Below, in pieces: positions 33,283 through 42,788 of a DNA stretch of 58,674 bases; the first letter of the stretch is position 1, and each line of letters begins with the position of its first letter. A program made the translations under genes and the position numbers. This DNA comes from SKGA01 sp051819745 (GTDB taxonomy: Archaea; Nanobdellota; Nanobdellia; Woesearchaeales; SKGA01), in NCBI GenBank assembly GCA_051819745.1, contig JBNJGO010000002.1, positions 1 through 58,674 of the forward strand. The letters run 5' to 3'. Under the pieces are notes generated by a model that ran no database searches, had not been told where the DNA came from, and saw only the letters and a program-made list of their open reading frames with translations.

Positions 33283-35588
33283 GCTTTCACCTCTACAGTA
33301 GTTGAATGATCAAGCGAGTATCTGTAATCCATTGAAAAGAACATTTGATCTGAAAACCACCCGTCATCTTCAAATCGTTCGTTCAAAATAGCATTATCAA
33401 ATTTTAAATCACAACTAATTGACCTGAATTGATCCCATGATTGGAATTCTTTTTCGAATTCGAAAACCCATCGATCATCTTCTGATTTATAAGGTATTTT
33501 TTGTGTTGTCAGGAAGTTACATTCTTCAAGGGCTACTCCTCTTGGCATGTTGATATTGATATTATTGATGTCTGTTATTTTATTCCCTTCTGCTGAGGAG
33601 AGGTCTTCAAACTGGAAGACGAAATTAATTCTTCGGTTCCTTATCGAAGATGGTCCTCCTTCCACGACAATTGGCATTTGTAGAACGTAGCGATTATCCT
33701 CTCGTGTATTACCGACATTTATTTTCACTGGACCTGATGTTGATACACTTTTCGAATCGCCTTCTATATATTCGCCTGGTTTATATTGATCACCTGCACG
33801 GTTTGCGAGCGTCAAGAATTTTTCTTCTTGTGATTTTGACAATATTTTTAGAGGTACTTTCACTGATGATCGGTAATTGAATACTTGTTTAACATCAACA
33901 ACATGACTTCCTTTTTGTAATCCATCAAATGAACATCTTACTCGTGATGATTTTGATCCCGTCAACTCAGTATAAGGAGGATCAACCGTCTTTGCAGGTG
34001 TTGAACCAACCATACACGATGTCATCAGTTCGAGAGGGTGGTACGAATTTGCTATCGTGTCAATCTCTATATCTACTCGTTCTCCTGTAAAAAAATAGTC
34101 TCGAGTCGGCTCTACAGATTCTATTTTCGCCCCTATGAATTCAGCTGTTCTTTCAGTTTCACTCCCTTGAACTACAGAACCATTGCCATAGCCGTATTGT
34201 CGCTTTATACTGTTGAGAAAATTTTGAATGGGATTTGCATTTTTCAATCCTGCCTCAACATCTGCTTGTGAAGATCCCACATCAGAATTTAACTGTCCTG
34301 ATTGTATATAACCGACCATTTGCGGACCTGCAAACATGAGAACAATGACAAGTCCGAAAAATAATCCTATGGGAACTAGTTTATCTGGATTGTACGCCCA
34401 AACAAGATCAAGTATTATGCCTACGATAATAATAAAATAGAGGAGGAAAGAAGCAGATCCCATAAATCCTTGCACTGCTGATGAATTTGAAAGCAATAGT
34501 CCAGCCAAAAAGTTCAGGACAAGAAATCCGACAATAGGATATATTTTTTTCTCATCGATAATATTGAACTTGTGAAATGTGAAAAGTAGTAATGCATAAA
34601 CGATAATGACCATAATGTTGATCATTTTAAATTCGACCGATATCAAACCAGTTCCTAACGGCCCTAGCATGAAAGTTACAGCTAACAGTAAAAAAAATAC
34701 GATGTCATTCCAACTTGAAAATGTATTATCTCGAAATTTTTTGCCTGCAGCTACAGCTGTTTTGAGTTTCGAGATCGAATTTTGATATCCTTCTTTAACA
34801 CCTGCAACTTTCTTATCAAATCGTGATTTTACTTTTGCTTTGATTTCTTCAATCTTGTTTTCATAAGACTCGCGAATAACGTGAAGTGGGGAGAATTTCT
34901 TTATCAGTCCAGCAACGACAAACTCATAACCTGCATCGATAAAATCTCCTACTAAGGGAATAAAAGATGTGACCGTGTCAATTAAGTAGAAAATGAATAT
35001 CTTGAAGAAAGCTCCAACGTCTCGAAGTAAAATGATTGTCGGTATGGCAAAATAAACAACAAGCCCTATATTAATAAAGATTTCAACAGTATCTATTGCG
35101 GTGCTCATCGCAGTTCCTATGACTGGAATGAACTCTAACACTCCGGAGAGATTAAGAATAGCGTCCACGATTGCTGCAATCCAAAACACGAGATGAGATA
35201 TTCCTCCCGTGAAAAAATTTAGTATTGCTTCATTTGTTTTAATCTGCCGATCTTGATTTTTTCGTAGTTTGCTTATTTTATTTTTTACTTTTTGATATAA
35301 TGATTGTTCTTCTTTTTCTAAATATGAATTATCAGATTGTTGTTGTTCACTGTCATTAGTAGTCCCTTGCGGTTTAGAAGAATCATTTTGAGCGGGCTCT
35401 GCAGAATCCTGGGTGGTATTAATAGTTGTAAAATTATTAACTTGTTGAGGTTCATCATTTCCTGAAATAGACGAGGTATCAGAGGACGTGTTTTCATCAA
35501 ATTCTTTAGAAAATTTTTCAGAAACTTTCTCAGATAGTTTAGAGTATGCTTCATCTTTCATATCAAATGACTCGCCCTTCAAAATCAT
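33279..35588 (-). CDS. Polytopic membrane protein of the surface cluster (769 aa)
   Basis: An acidic, Ser/Gln-rich cytoplasmic N-terminus (1-110) is followed by two groups of membrane segments at about 125-235 and 290-430, separated by a charged cytoplasmic loop with KIEEIKAKVKSRFDKKVAG. From about 460 an extracellular beta region begins with FIGAKIESVEPTRDYFFTGE and ends with FFSMDYRYSLDHSTTVEVKA, the same C-terminal signature as the three lipoproteins. GAGGTG precedes ATG 35586-35588. It may anchor or export the lipoproteins; this is inferred from co-transcription and the shared motif. Confidence 0.7.
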   Translation of the reverse strand: MILKGESFDMKDEAYSKLSEKVSEKFSKEFDENTSSDTSSISGNDEPQQVNNFTTINTTQDSAEPAQNDSSKPQGTTNDSEQQQSDNSYLEKEEQSLYQKVKNKISKLRKNQDRQIKTNEAILNFFTGGISHLVFWIAAIVDAILNLSGVLEFIPVIGTAMSTAIDTVEIFINIGLVVYFAIPTIILLRDVGAFFKIFIFYLIDTVTSFIPLVGDFIDAGYEFVVAGLIKKFSPLHVIRESYENKIEEIKAKVKSRFDKKVAGVKEGYQNSISKLKTAVAAGKKFRDNTFSSWNDIVFFLLLAVTFMLGPLGTGLISVEFKMINIMVIIVYALLLFTFHKFNIIDEKKIYPIVGFLVLNFLAGLLLSNSSAVQGFMGSASFLLYFIIIVGIILDLVWAYNPDKLVPIGLFFGLVIVLMFAGPQMVGYIQSGQLNSDVGSSQADVEAGLKNANPIQNFLNSIKRQYGYGNGSVVQGSETERTAEFIGAKIESVEPTRDYFFTGERVDIEIDTIANSYHPLELMTSCMVGSTPAKTVDPPYTELTGSKSSRVRCSFDGLQKGSHVVDVKQVFNYRSSVKVPLKILSKSQEEKFLTLANRAGDQYKPGEYIEGDSKSVSTSGPVKINVGNTREDNRYVLQMPIVVEGGPSSIRNRRINFVFQFEDLSSAEGNKITDINNININMPRGVALEECNFLTTQKIPYKSEDDRWVFEFEKEFQSWDQFRSISCDLKFDNAILNERFEDDGWFSDQMFFSMDYRYSLDHSTTVEVKA

Positions 35589-35621
35589 TACACCTCTTTA
35601 CTAAACTGATCTTTGCTGTAA

Positions 35622-37307
35622 TCATTGTATTCTGATATCAATTTGTGATATAGTCACATCCCGTTGTGGTTTAATAACAATAGAATTTGTCCCATAATGA
35701 ACGAGATTATCTATTGACCGTGTTATTCCCTGATTGTATGTTGATACAGGAAGTGTTTGTCCGTTTATGACAAAGTCCACATCCTTATAAGAAGTGTCAA
35801 CAAAATCAACCCGTAATAGCACATCTACACCTGCTTTCAATCGGGGTTCATCGAGATATGAAAGAGAATCTTCTTGAGGCAGACAATTTGGTCTATTCGA
35901 GTTATCATCATAATATCCTTCAGGACACGCATCACATTCTGATATGGTAACATAAGATGTGCAAACAGAATCAAAACCAGTGAATGGAGTGTCATCACAC
36001 CAATAATTATTTCCTGATGATTGAAAACAACAATCCTTATCATAACGGACATCACAATTTGCCGGACACAAGCCATCAGTATCATCACCACACGTTCCTT
36101 CCACATCATCATGCGGATCACCCATCCTATCTTCATATCCACTTGGGCATCGAGAAGTATATTGTGCAAGAAGCATGTTAACACATCGATCATTAGGATT
36201 ATCTGTTTTCATATCACACCAATAATTATTGCTTGATTCTTCAAAGCAACAATCCTTATCCTCGTATGCCATGCAATTATCAGGACATTCGCCGTCAACT
36301 TCCCCACAATGAGGTTCATTATCTTGTACGAATTTAAAGAGATCTTCATCTAATTCAAAATAATAAATTGGATGTTCAACATCTGATAGTGATACTTCAA
36401 CACTTGCTTGATCAATAATATAGTCACCATATGATGCTTCAAACGAAATGGTGTTTTGACCTTGCTTGAGATGTGTTGTGTGTAAGTTAATGAAATTTTT
36501 AATGTGACAATCTGGAATTCCGTTAAAGACTGTTTTGTTGTTAAGAACTATTTCAAGCGAACCGACTCTGTTTGGATCACAGTCAGGATAGAAAGATAAT
36601 TCTGCTTCCTTAAAGTATTCGAGTTCTTCTTCTGAAATAGGGAACCATTGATGATTTTTGCTTTGTGTTGAATCAACTATATCTCCAGTTATTTGAATTC
36701 CTTCAAGTTTGAAAAGATTTGATTTCCAAAATTCAACACCCGGTTCTGTTGTAGAAAAATAAAGTATGTTTTCGTGTTTAAGAAGATGTTTTGGTAATTC
36801 AATTGGCTGTGATGATCCTTGAGTTGTCTCATCAGAATAAATTTGAACTCCATTAAAATATAATTCTAGCGTTCCATCTCCAAATAGGACATTATAAGAA
36901 ACAAGAAGTTCTCGAACGTTTTCAGGAGTCACTGTAAAATTTATTGAGTGTGTTGTTTCTTGAAAAGCAGAGTTTTTTATTCGTACACGAGGAGTTTCGG
37001 CTAGTATTGTGGATTCTGCAGTAGTGTGTAACCGGAAACTATTAAGTTCGTGTGTAATATCATCATCTTCAATAGCAGATATTTGGCCGATATTACTGTT
37101 AAGGGTTGATGTTCCTATTTGATCAGAATATCCTTGTGAAGAAGAAGGGGGGTTTCCAGGAATAGTATCGTGTTCTAAAAGTTGTTGTTGATCTTGATCT
37201 GGTAAGAATGCAACGTATAATACGAGAAGTCCTGCAATAATAAGAACGAGAAGAGCTGCACCTGCACCACTTGCTCCTTTTTTTAATGATAAAACATGCC
37301 CTGACAT
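35622..37307 (-). CDS. Membrane-anchored Cys-rich surface protein (561 aa)
   Basis: The N-terminus is short and basic, with an anchor at about 13-36 (GAGAALLVLIIAGLLVLYVAF) followed by a long outside part, so it looks like a signal anchor. Residues about 90-330 form beta domains with LYFNGVQIYSDETT and EIVLNNKTVFNGIP. Two tandem Cys-rich units follow (about 335-395 and 400-470), each with CPxNC, YDKDCCF-type and NNYWCD motifs. The coding DNA of the two units is visibly alike (around 35998-36050 and 36229-36270), so they arose by duplication. GGAGGAATTATC precedes ATG 37305-37307. It is the first cluster gene after top6A. Confidence 0.72.
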   Translation of the reverse strand: MSGHVLSLKKGASGAGAALLVLIIAGLLVLYVAFLPDQDQQQLLEHDTIPGNPPSSSQGYSDQIGTSTLNSNIGQISAIEDDDITHELNSFRLHTTAESTILAETPRVRIKNSAFQETTHSINFTVTPENVRELLVSYNVLFGDGTLELYFNGVQIYSDETTQGSSQPIELPKHLLKHENILYFSTTEPGVEFWKSNLFKLEGIQITGDIVDSTQSKNHQWFPISEEELEYFKEAELSFYPDCDPNRVGSLEIVLNNKTVFNGIPDCHIKNFINLHTTHLKQGQNTISFEASYGDYIIDQASVEVSLSDVEHPIYYFELDEDLFKFVQDNEPHCGEVDGECPDNCMAYEDKDCCFEESSNNYWCDMKTDNPNDRCVNMLLAQYTSRCPSGYEDRMGDPHDDVEGTCGDDTDGLCPANCDVRYDKDCCFQSSGNNYWCDDTPFTGFDSVCTSYVTISECDACPEGYYDDNSNRPNCLPQEDSLSYLDEPRLKAGVDVLLRVDFVDTSYKDVDFVINGQTLPVSTYNQGITRSIDNLVHYGTNSIVIKPQRDVTISQIDIRIQ

Positions 37308-37402
37308 GATAATTCCTCCACAAACACTATTGAATCAAATACTAAGAGTATTTAAAGGTTTTGCCTGAAAAGATAGTATTAAGAATATAAAATGGTTGTT
37401 GT

Positions 37403-38491
37403 TTATGGCAACCACGAAGAAGAATCGTCTATTTTTGAAGGAAGATATTTGTCCATAACATAATTCAAACCGTGTGATGCGAATGCCTGCTGTTCCACAC
37501 GTTGTTGTATAGATAACATTTTTTTGAGTGCTTTTTGCCATTCAGGATGCGATTGTATGAAAGGATCATTTTTTTCAAGTTCTTTTATTTTTTTGACATC
37601 AATTTCTTTGAGAGGATGTGTCGGTAGTTTGAATGTTTCTATATCATAGGGTGTTACGCCAATAAATCGGGCTTTTGGAACGCAAAAATATTCATTTATA
37701 TGCGCTGCATTTCCACTTCCGACTTTTAATGTACGATATATATTTCCATAACCGTAAGGATCTCCATCTGTGAATACGAGCACAGGAAGATTTTTATCAT
37801 CAGATAGTTTTCGTATGAATCGACGACAAGCCCGTGTCGGAACCCCACTCATTGCAATGAGAATGCAATTTTGTTTTTTCCAGAATTTATGTTTGTTAAG
37901 ACGCTCAAACGCACCTTGTGTTTCGATTGCGAGTATGAATTTTGCTTTTGTTTCAAAAGAAAGATGTTCTACAGATGAAGGTATAGAGTACGCACCTGAA
38001 CCAAATCGAGTACAATCTATTTCAATTGGTTGTTTTGTTTCGGCATCTTCATCTATAACAGTAAGTTCTCCGGCGACTGCACCACCATGTTCTCCGGGAA
38101 TAAAACCCATTTGTTCTCGGTTTACCCGAAGCATTGCTTCAATATCATCCATCACGCTATCTGATTCTGGTTGTTGGGTGAATCTAGCATCACCCCAATT
38201 TTTAGAGACGTAATACGCTTCTCGTTTTGTTGCAGTGTCTTTTTCTGCAATAAGTTGATTAGATAACGCCATTAAACGAAGTGTTTGAGCAAATGATTTT
38301 ACAGTAGATGCTGTTAACGTCCTTGTTTTCATCCGATTCTTGATGTTAAAATAGCCATTATTTTTATCAAAAGTAACATTGGATAGTGAACGAACAGGAG
38401 TTTCAAGTTTAGGGGGTTTTCCTTGTTGTATTGCTGTAAATATTTCTTTCGCGATAGAAGAGATTTTTTCAGTTACATGTTTGGATGACAT
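37403..38491 (-). CDS. top6A: DNA topoisomerase VI subunit A
   Basis: This Spo11-like subunit makes the double-strand cut. A winged-helix (CAP) domain holds the active-site tyrosine in TKREAYYVSKNWGDARFT (Tyr93/Tyr94). The TOPRIM domain has LAIETQGAFERLNKHKFW and VFTDGDPYGYGNIYRTLK for Mg2+. The 362-residue length is normal. ATG 38489-38491 shares one base with the stop of top6B (TAATG), so the subunits are coupled. Ninety-five bases separate it from the surface cluster. Confidence 0.96.
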   Translation of the reverse strand: MSSKHVTEKISSIAKEIFTAIQQGKPPKLETPVRSLSNVTFDKNNGYFNIKNRMKTRTLTASTVKSFAQTLRLMALSNQLIAEKDTATKREAYYVSKNWGDARFTQQPESDSVMDDIEAMLRVNREQMGFIPGEHGGAVAGELTVIDEDAETKQPIEIDCTRFGSGAYSIPSSVEHLSFETKAKFILAIETQGAFERLNKHKFWKKQNCILIAMSGVPTRACRRFIRKLSDDKNLPVLVFTDGDPYGYGNIYRTLKVGSGNAAHINEYFCVPKARFIGVTPYDIETFKLPTHPLKEIDVKKIKELEKNDPFIQSHPEWQKALKKMLSIQQRVEQQAFASHGLNYVMDKYLPSKIDDSSSWLP

Positions 38492-40248
38492 TAGGATTCA
38501 CCGTCTTGTTTTTTAGCAGATGATTCTTCGGTTTTTTCTTTTCCGATATTAGCCCACTCTTCATCGTATTGGGTGTTTTTGGAAGGGTCAAAGGACATGT
38601 CAAGAACTTCACCTCGTTTTTTTTCAAGAATAAGCTCCAGATTTTGAAGTATTTTTTCCTCATCGGCATTGTCAAAACGAAGAATTTCTTTAAGCCCTTC
38701 TGAAACGTGCGACATGTATTTTTTAATGTAACTTCGTTTTTTGAGTTCTTGATTTACACGATTCTTTTTAGCAGTATATTTTGCTAATGAACGACCTGCT
38801 TCTTGAAGTGCAAGTTTGATTTCTGATATTATTTCTGGATAATGAGCTAATGCCTCTTTGCTTTCACTGGTGAATGGAACCCATACTGAAGATATGTGAA
38901 CGACCACTGTTAATGGACCGACAGGCAAAGCTCCGGATGATTGATTGAGACCATAAGGTTTCCAATTGATTTCAGAGATTGCTTTGCTTGTAGCGCAAGC
39001 TCCTTGTTGGAATAAAAGAGGAACCCTGTTTGCAAATCTCATCACACGAGCTTGTTTGTCTTTTGGTTGATAACCACCATACGCTAGCGCCACTTCTATT
39101 TGGAATGGATTTCCTTTGTACACGGATGGTTTTCTTGATACTGACGCGTAAAATTCTGCATTCACTTCTTTTTTAACTCCTTTTTCCAATAAATCTTGAG
39201 TTATTGGAGAAAGACAGTCAGGAGATGGTGTTTGTATTTTTACTTTGGAGAATGCCGAAACAATATGTTGTGCATTATCATGAGTTAGAGAAGATGGTTT
39301 TTTTGAAGGATCTATAAGTGCTATAGAGCATATTTCTTTTGCTAATTTCGAGCTTATTTTGCTGAACTCTGTTGTTAAGAATTGTTGTAGTGATCGATGG
39401 GTTGATGATTCGAGCATTTTTGCAAGAACTCCTACTTCAACACCGTAAGGATGAGGTTTTATCTCTTGTGATTCGAATGGTTTTTGTTCGGTAGCTCGCG
39501 GAAACACAAGTTGCTCTGCTTTTGGATTGGTATATATTATGGTTACATGGGGGTTGACAACGGCTGTTTCTTTAAGATATTCATCTACACTTTGTTTTCC
39601 ACGATGGTAAAATCCTTCAAGATCTATTTGCACTCGAGTCCCGTGTTCTTTGTTCCAATTTTTTTTGTTTTGAGACATTATTTCTGGTTTGTTGGCACCA
39701 GTGTCTATTCTTAACGAATATACGTTTGCTTGATCATCACCTTCAACTTTCGAAGTTATTTTTGCAGGTCGCCCTGTGGTGAGTTGACCATACATGACAC
39801 TCGCACTAATACCAATACCTTGTTGTCCTCGACTTTGTTTCAAGCTGTGAAACTTACTTCCGTAAAGAAGTTTTGCAAATATTTTTGGTATTTGTTTTTT
39901 TACAATACCTGGACCATTGTCTTCGACGATAATTCGAAAACGATCAGAGTCCATATCTATTATTTCAACTATTATTTCTGGCAATATTCCTGCTTCTTCG
40001 CAAGCGTCAATCGAATTATCTACTGCTTCTTTTATTGTTGTAAGGAGTGCTTTTCGTTTATTGTCAAATCCTAATAAGTGTCTGTTTCTAGCGAAGAATT
40101 CAGCCACACCAATATCTCGTTGTTTCGAGGCCATGTGTTGGGCGTGATTTTTCCCTTTTGAAGAGTTGTTTGAAGAGTGTTTGTTTGTTGAATCTTTTGA
40201 TGATGTGGTACTTGTTAATGTTTCTTGTGTTGATTTTTCAGAACTCAT
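38491..40248 (-). CDS. top6B: DNA topoisomerase VI subunit B
   Basis: The GHKL ATPase subunit relays ATP binding to Top6A. Residues 1-45 are a Ser/Thr/Lys-rich extension that the family usually lacks. The core opens FFARNRHLLGFDNKRKALLT and has KEAVDNSIDACEEAG (N box), VEDNGPGIVKKQIPKIFAKL (G1), QSRGQQGIGISASVMYGQL (ATP lid) and a transducer with the conserved Lys in MRFANRVPLLFQQGACA. ATG 40246-40248 has ATATTTAAAAG 24-34 bases upstream and is probably leaderless. The tail is acidic and Lys-rich. Confidence 0.96.
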   Translation of the reverse strand: MSSEKSTQETLTSTTSSKDSTNKHSSNNSSKGKNHAQHMASKQRDIGVAEFFARNRHLLGFDNKRKALLTTIKEAVDNSIDACEEAGILPEIIVEIIDMDSDRFRIIVEDNGPGIVKKQIPKIFAKLLYGSKFHSLKQSRGQQGIGISASVMYGQLTTGRPAKITSKVEGDDQANVYSLRIDTGANKPEIMSQNKKNWNKEHGTRVQIDLEGFYHRGKQSVDEYLKETAVVNPHVTIIYTNPKAEQLVFPRATEQKPFESQEIKPHPYGVEVGVLAKMLESSTHRSLQQFLTTEFSKISSKLAKEICSIALIDPSKKPSSLTHDNAQHIVSAFSKVKIQTPSPDCLSPITQDLLEKGVKKEVNAEFYASVSRKPSVYKGNPFQIEVALAYGGYQPKDKQARVMRFANRVPLLFQQGACATSKAISEINWKPYGLNQSSGALPVGPLTVVVHISSVWVPFTSESKEALAHYPEIISEIKLALQEAGRSLAKYTAKKNRVNQELKKRSYIKKYMSHVSEGLKEILRFDNADEEKILQNLELILEKKRGEVLDMSFDPSKNTQYDEEWANIGKEKTEESSAKKQDGES

Positions 40249-40401
40249 TGAAAAAAGTCAGTTAATATCTTCTTTTAAATATTTCTATCCTTGAAGTAAC
40301 ACATGCAAGTATAATATCTTGTGTTATAAGAGCATAGAAAGAAAAAAAATAGAATAAAATAAAATCAAGCAATATACTTTCTTATATGAACTAGTGAATT
40401 C

Positions 40402-41250
40402 TCATTCATCTTGTATACAATACAGGGGTTTTTCATCAGGAGGTAACAGAGAGCACGCTTGTGTATGACCGTTTGTTGCAAGAGAAAGCAAGCATTCTTT
40501 TTCTCGAGAAGGTGAAACTATATATTGACATGCTTGTGTTGAATTATAATCATGCGCGAGTTCGGTCAGACAAAGAGACCTATGATGACTTGAAGATAGT
40601 TGATCGCAGTAATCCATCGCAGTTTCAATGGAATTTGATTGAAGCGCATCCGCAAATAATTGTGATGATTGCTTTGGTAAGGGTTCAAATTCGGAGGTGT
40701 TGTCAGCTGAGCTTGAGTTGTTTTCAGATGGAAAAGTAGTTGATGATGATTCAGCAGAGTATGTGTTGTTTTGAGATTGTGTCATACTCGTATCATCATC
40801 GAGAGGAGTAGCGTCTAGAATTGATTGTGCGAAAAATATACCTATAACTGCCAACAATAATAAGATAACTGATGTGAACATAATTGTTTTTTTTCGAGGT
40901 GATTTTAACGTTGGAAGCGAAAGAGTTCCCTTATAGTGATCTTTATTTATTCTTGAAAAAGTTGTTTGAATGGTTTTAGTATCGTAACCTTGGGAGTCGA
41001 GAGTTTGAGCAATGTTTTGAGGAGTATATCCTCGCTCCAGCATCGATAGAATATAAGTGTAGAGTTGTTCAGAGAGGGTTTCTTGATGATGGTATGTTCG
41101 TTTACCTGAAGAGTAAGAACTCGCTGCTTTGTGGATGCTTGCTTGTATGACGGTGGAAGAATATCCTTGTGATAAGAGATAAGATTCTATTTGAGAAACT
41201 GTATATCCTTGTTCCAACATATCATGTATATATACTGTCAGGGAATCCAT
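40402..41250 (-). CDS. Membrane protein with two helical GYT repeats and Cys-rich tail
   Basis: The N-terminus holds two tandem repeats of about 35 residues: YIHDMLEQGYTVSQIESYLL with SQGYSSTVIQASI, then YILSMLERGYTPQNIAQTL with SQGYDTKTIQTTF. They look like small three-helix units. A basic stretch and one membrane segment follow (about 123-146, KKTIMFTSVILLLLAVIGIFF). The outside part is Ser-rich, then has three Cys-pair helical repeats (ACQYIVSPSREKECLLSL and ACSLLPPDEKPLYC). Function unknown; a membrane adaptor is inferred. GAGGT precedes ATG 41248-41250. Confidence 0.7.
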   Translation of the reverse strand: MDSLTVYIHDMLEQGYTVSQIESYLLSQGYSSTVIQASIHKAASSYSSGKRTYHHQETLSEQLYTYILSMLERGYTPQNIAQTLDSQGYDTKTIQTTFSRINKDHYKGTLSLPTLKSPRKKTIMFTSVILLLLAVIGIFFAQSILDATPLDDDTSMTQSQNNTYSAESSSTTFPSENNSSSADNTSEFEPLPKQSSQLFADALQSNSIETAMDYCDQLSSSHHRSLCLTELAHDYNSTQACQYIVSPSREKECLLSLATNGHTQACSLLPPDEKPLYCIQDE

Positions 41251-41478
41251 CTCACAACCTCTTTTTTGAAAAATCTAAAAACCACATATACGTTCAAAAC
41301 AAATCTTGTTGTCTTGAAAAAGATAGTATATTATTTTACTGTGAGAGTGAAACCTATTTAAATCTTATCATGAAAGGACCTTGTCCAGAAAAAACACTCA
41401 CATATAACAAAGAAAAAAATTGAAAGAAAATTCACTCAATAATTGGAATAAAAATACTGTATATGATGTCGGGTCCAA

Positions 41479-42021
41479 TTATAATTCCATTTGCCGTTCA
41501 ATACGCCATTGCTTGTGTTGACGTTCAAGCATCTTAAACACTGAAGAATGAGGACTTCCTTTAAGAAGAGAATCAACTGCTCTTTTTGAGACTTCAACAT
41601 TATCGCAAAATCCGACTATAGCAATTGTTTTTCCATACACGCTAATATTTGTATCGGTAAGATGTTCTATTGTCTCTCTGGATTTACCGTTTTTACCAAT
41701 AATTCTTCCTTTGAGTCTAACAAAATGATTTTTTTCTTTAGCATAATCATTCATAGTGAGTATTTCGAGAATATAATCTGGTTTGAAAAGTCTAACAGCA
41801 ATTTCAGGATTAAAACCTCTTCCTATTGCTTTGATAACGTCTTTAAGTTGAAAAAGAAGTACTGAATCAGTTCCTTGAATACGAATATCTCCTTCTTGCG
41901 AGTCAACAAAAATGTTTGATTTTGATTGTTCTTCTAGTTCGTCCTTGACAGCACCCTCTTTACCTATAATTACAGCAATCCGGTCTTTAGGAATTTTGAG
42001 TTGATAGGAGTATTCTTCCAT
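41479..42021 (-). CDS. KH-domain RNA-binding protein, archaeal Pno1/Dim2 type
   Basis: The 180-residue protein has two KH domains. The first has IAVIIGKEGAVKDELEEQSK (about 17-36) and the second LKGRIIGKNGKSRETIEHLT (about 103-122), whose GKNG loop binds RNA. In archaea and eukaryotes this family (Pno1/Dim2) acts in small-subunit rRNA maturation and binds near the 16S 3' end. The basic tail RQHKQWRIERQMEL fits. ATG 42019-42021 stands divergent to the membrane-protein array. Confidence 0.9.
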   Translation of the reverse strand: MEEYSYQLKIPKDRIAVIIGKEGAVKDELEEQSKSNIFVDSQEGDIRIQGTDSVLLFQLKDVIKAIGRGFNPEIAVRLFKPDYILEILTMNDYAKEKNHFVRLKGRIIGKNGKSRETIEHLTDTNISVYGKTIAIVGFCDNVEVSKRAVDSLLKGSPHSSVFKMLERQHKQWRIERQMEL

Positions 42022-42141
42022 GAAGGGTAAGGGAACACACCTTTATTTTTAAAGGTTGTTGTGATGAGGACTCCTCCAAAGAGCGTATTTTGGACGAAAG
42101 CTTTAAATACTAATATCGTTGAATCAAGAGATAGGTGTACG

Positions 42142-42720
42142 ATGGCAACAACTGTTTTGGGCAACGCGATTGATTTTTTGGCTAGTATCGGGATTTACGA
42201 CATTATTTTGCCGTTTCTTCTGGTATTCACATTATTATTTGCGTTCCTTGAAAAAACAAGGATTCTTGGAGTCGAAATCGTTACTGATAAGTCTGGTGAA
42301 GAACATACCTTTACAAGAAAGAATCTTAATAGTATTGTCGCATTCACAGCGGCTTTTTTTGTCATCGCATCAAGTCAGTTGGTGCGTATTATCAGCGAAG
42401 TACTTGCAAACACTATAATTCTTATTGTTGCGGGAGTATCATTCATGCTCGCAGCAGGTGTTATTCACACTGGCAATGAAGAGATGAAGCTAACCGGTAA
42501 ATGGGAGAAAGGATATAAGATATTTAGTCTCGTGGGTATAGGGCTTATTTTGCTTAATGCTCTCGGGTGGCTCGATAAGATATATCAATTCCTCATCACA
42601 CATTGGGATAGTAATTATTTTTCAATTATTATTTTTGTCGGATTATTTGGTTGGTTCATGTATTGGATAACGTCATCAAACAGTAAAGTTAAATCAGGCG
42701 ATGATGATTCTGACGATTAA
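42142..42720 (+). CDS. Small polytopic membrane protein, member 1 of an array of three
   Basis: From ATG 42142 the protein has 192 residues. AGGTG lies 3 bases before it; the frame is open to 42061, but the extra 27 residues cover a TATA-like CTTTAAATACT. The motif IYDIILPFLLVFTLLFAFLE at about 18-37 recurs in the next gene, as does the four-segment layout. Hydrophobic segments lie at about 20-40, 65-88, 95-118 and 125-185. The end is acidic (KSGDDDSDD). Family unknown. It forms an operon with the next three genes. Confidence 0.7.
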   Translation: MATTVLGNAIDFLASIGIYDIILPFLLVFTLLFAFLEKTRILGVEIVTDKSGEEHTFTRKNLNSIVAFTAAFFVIASSQLVRIISEVLANTIILIVAGVSFMLAAGVIHTGNEEMKLTGKWEKGYKIFSLVGIGLILLNALGWLDKIYQFLITHWDSNYFSIIIFVGLFGWFMYWITSSNSKVKSGDDDSDD

Positions 42721-42788
42721 CAAGCAATATTATTTAAATCATAAAAAAATACAATATTATAATAACAAAAAGCGTGAGGCGATAAAAC

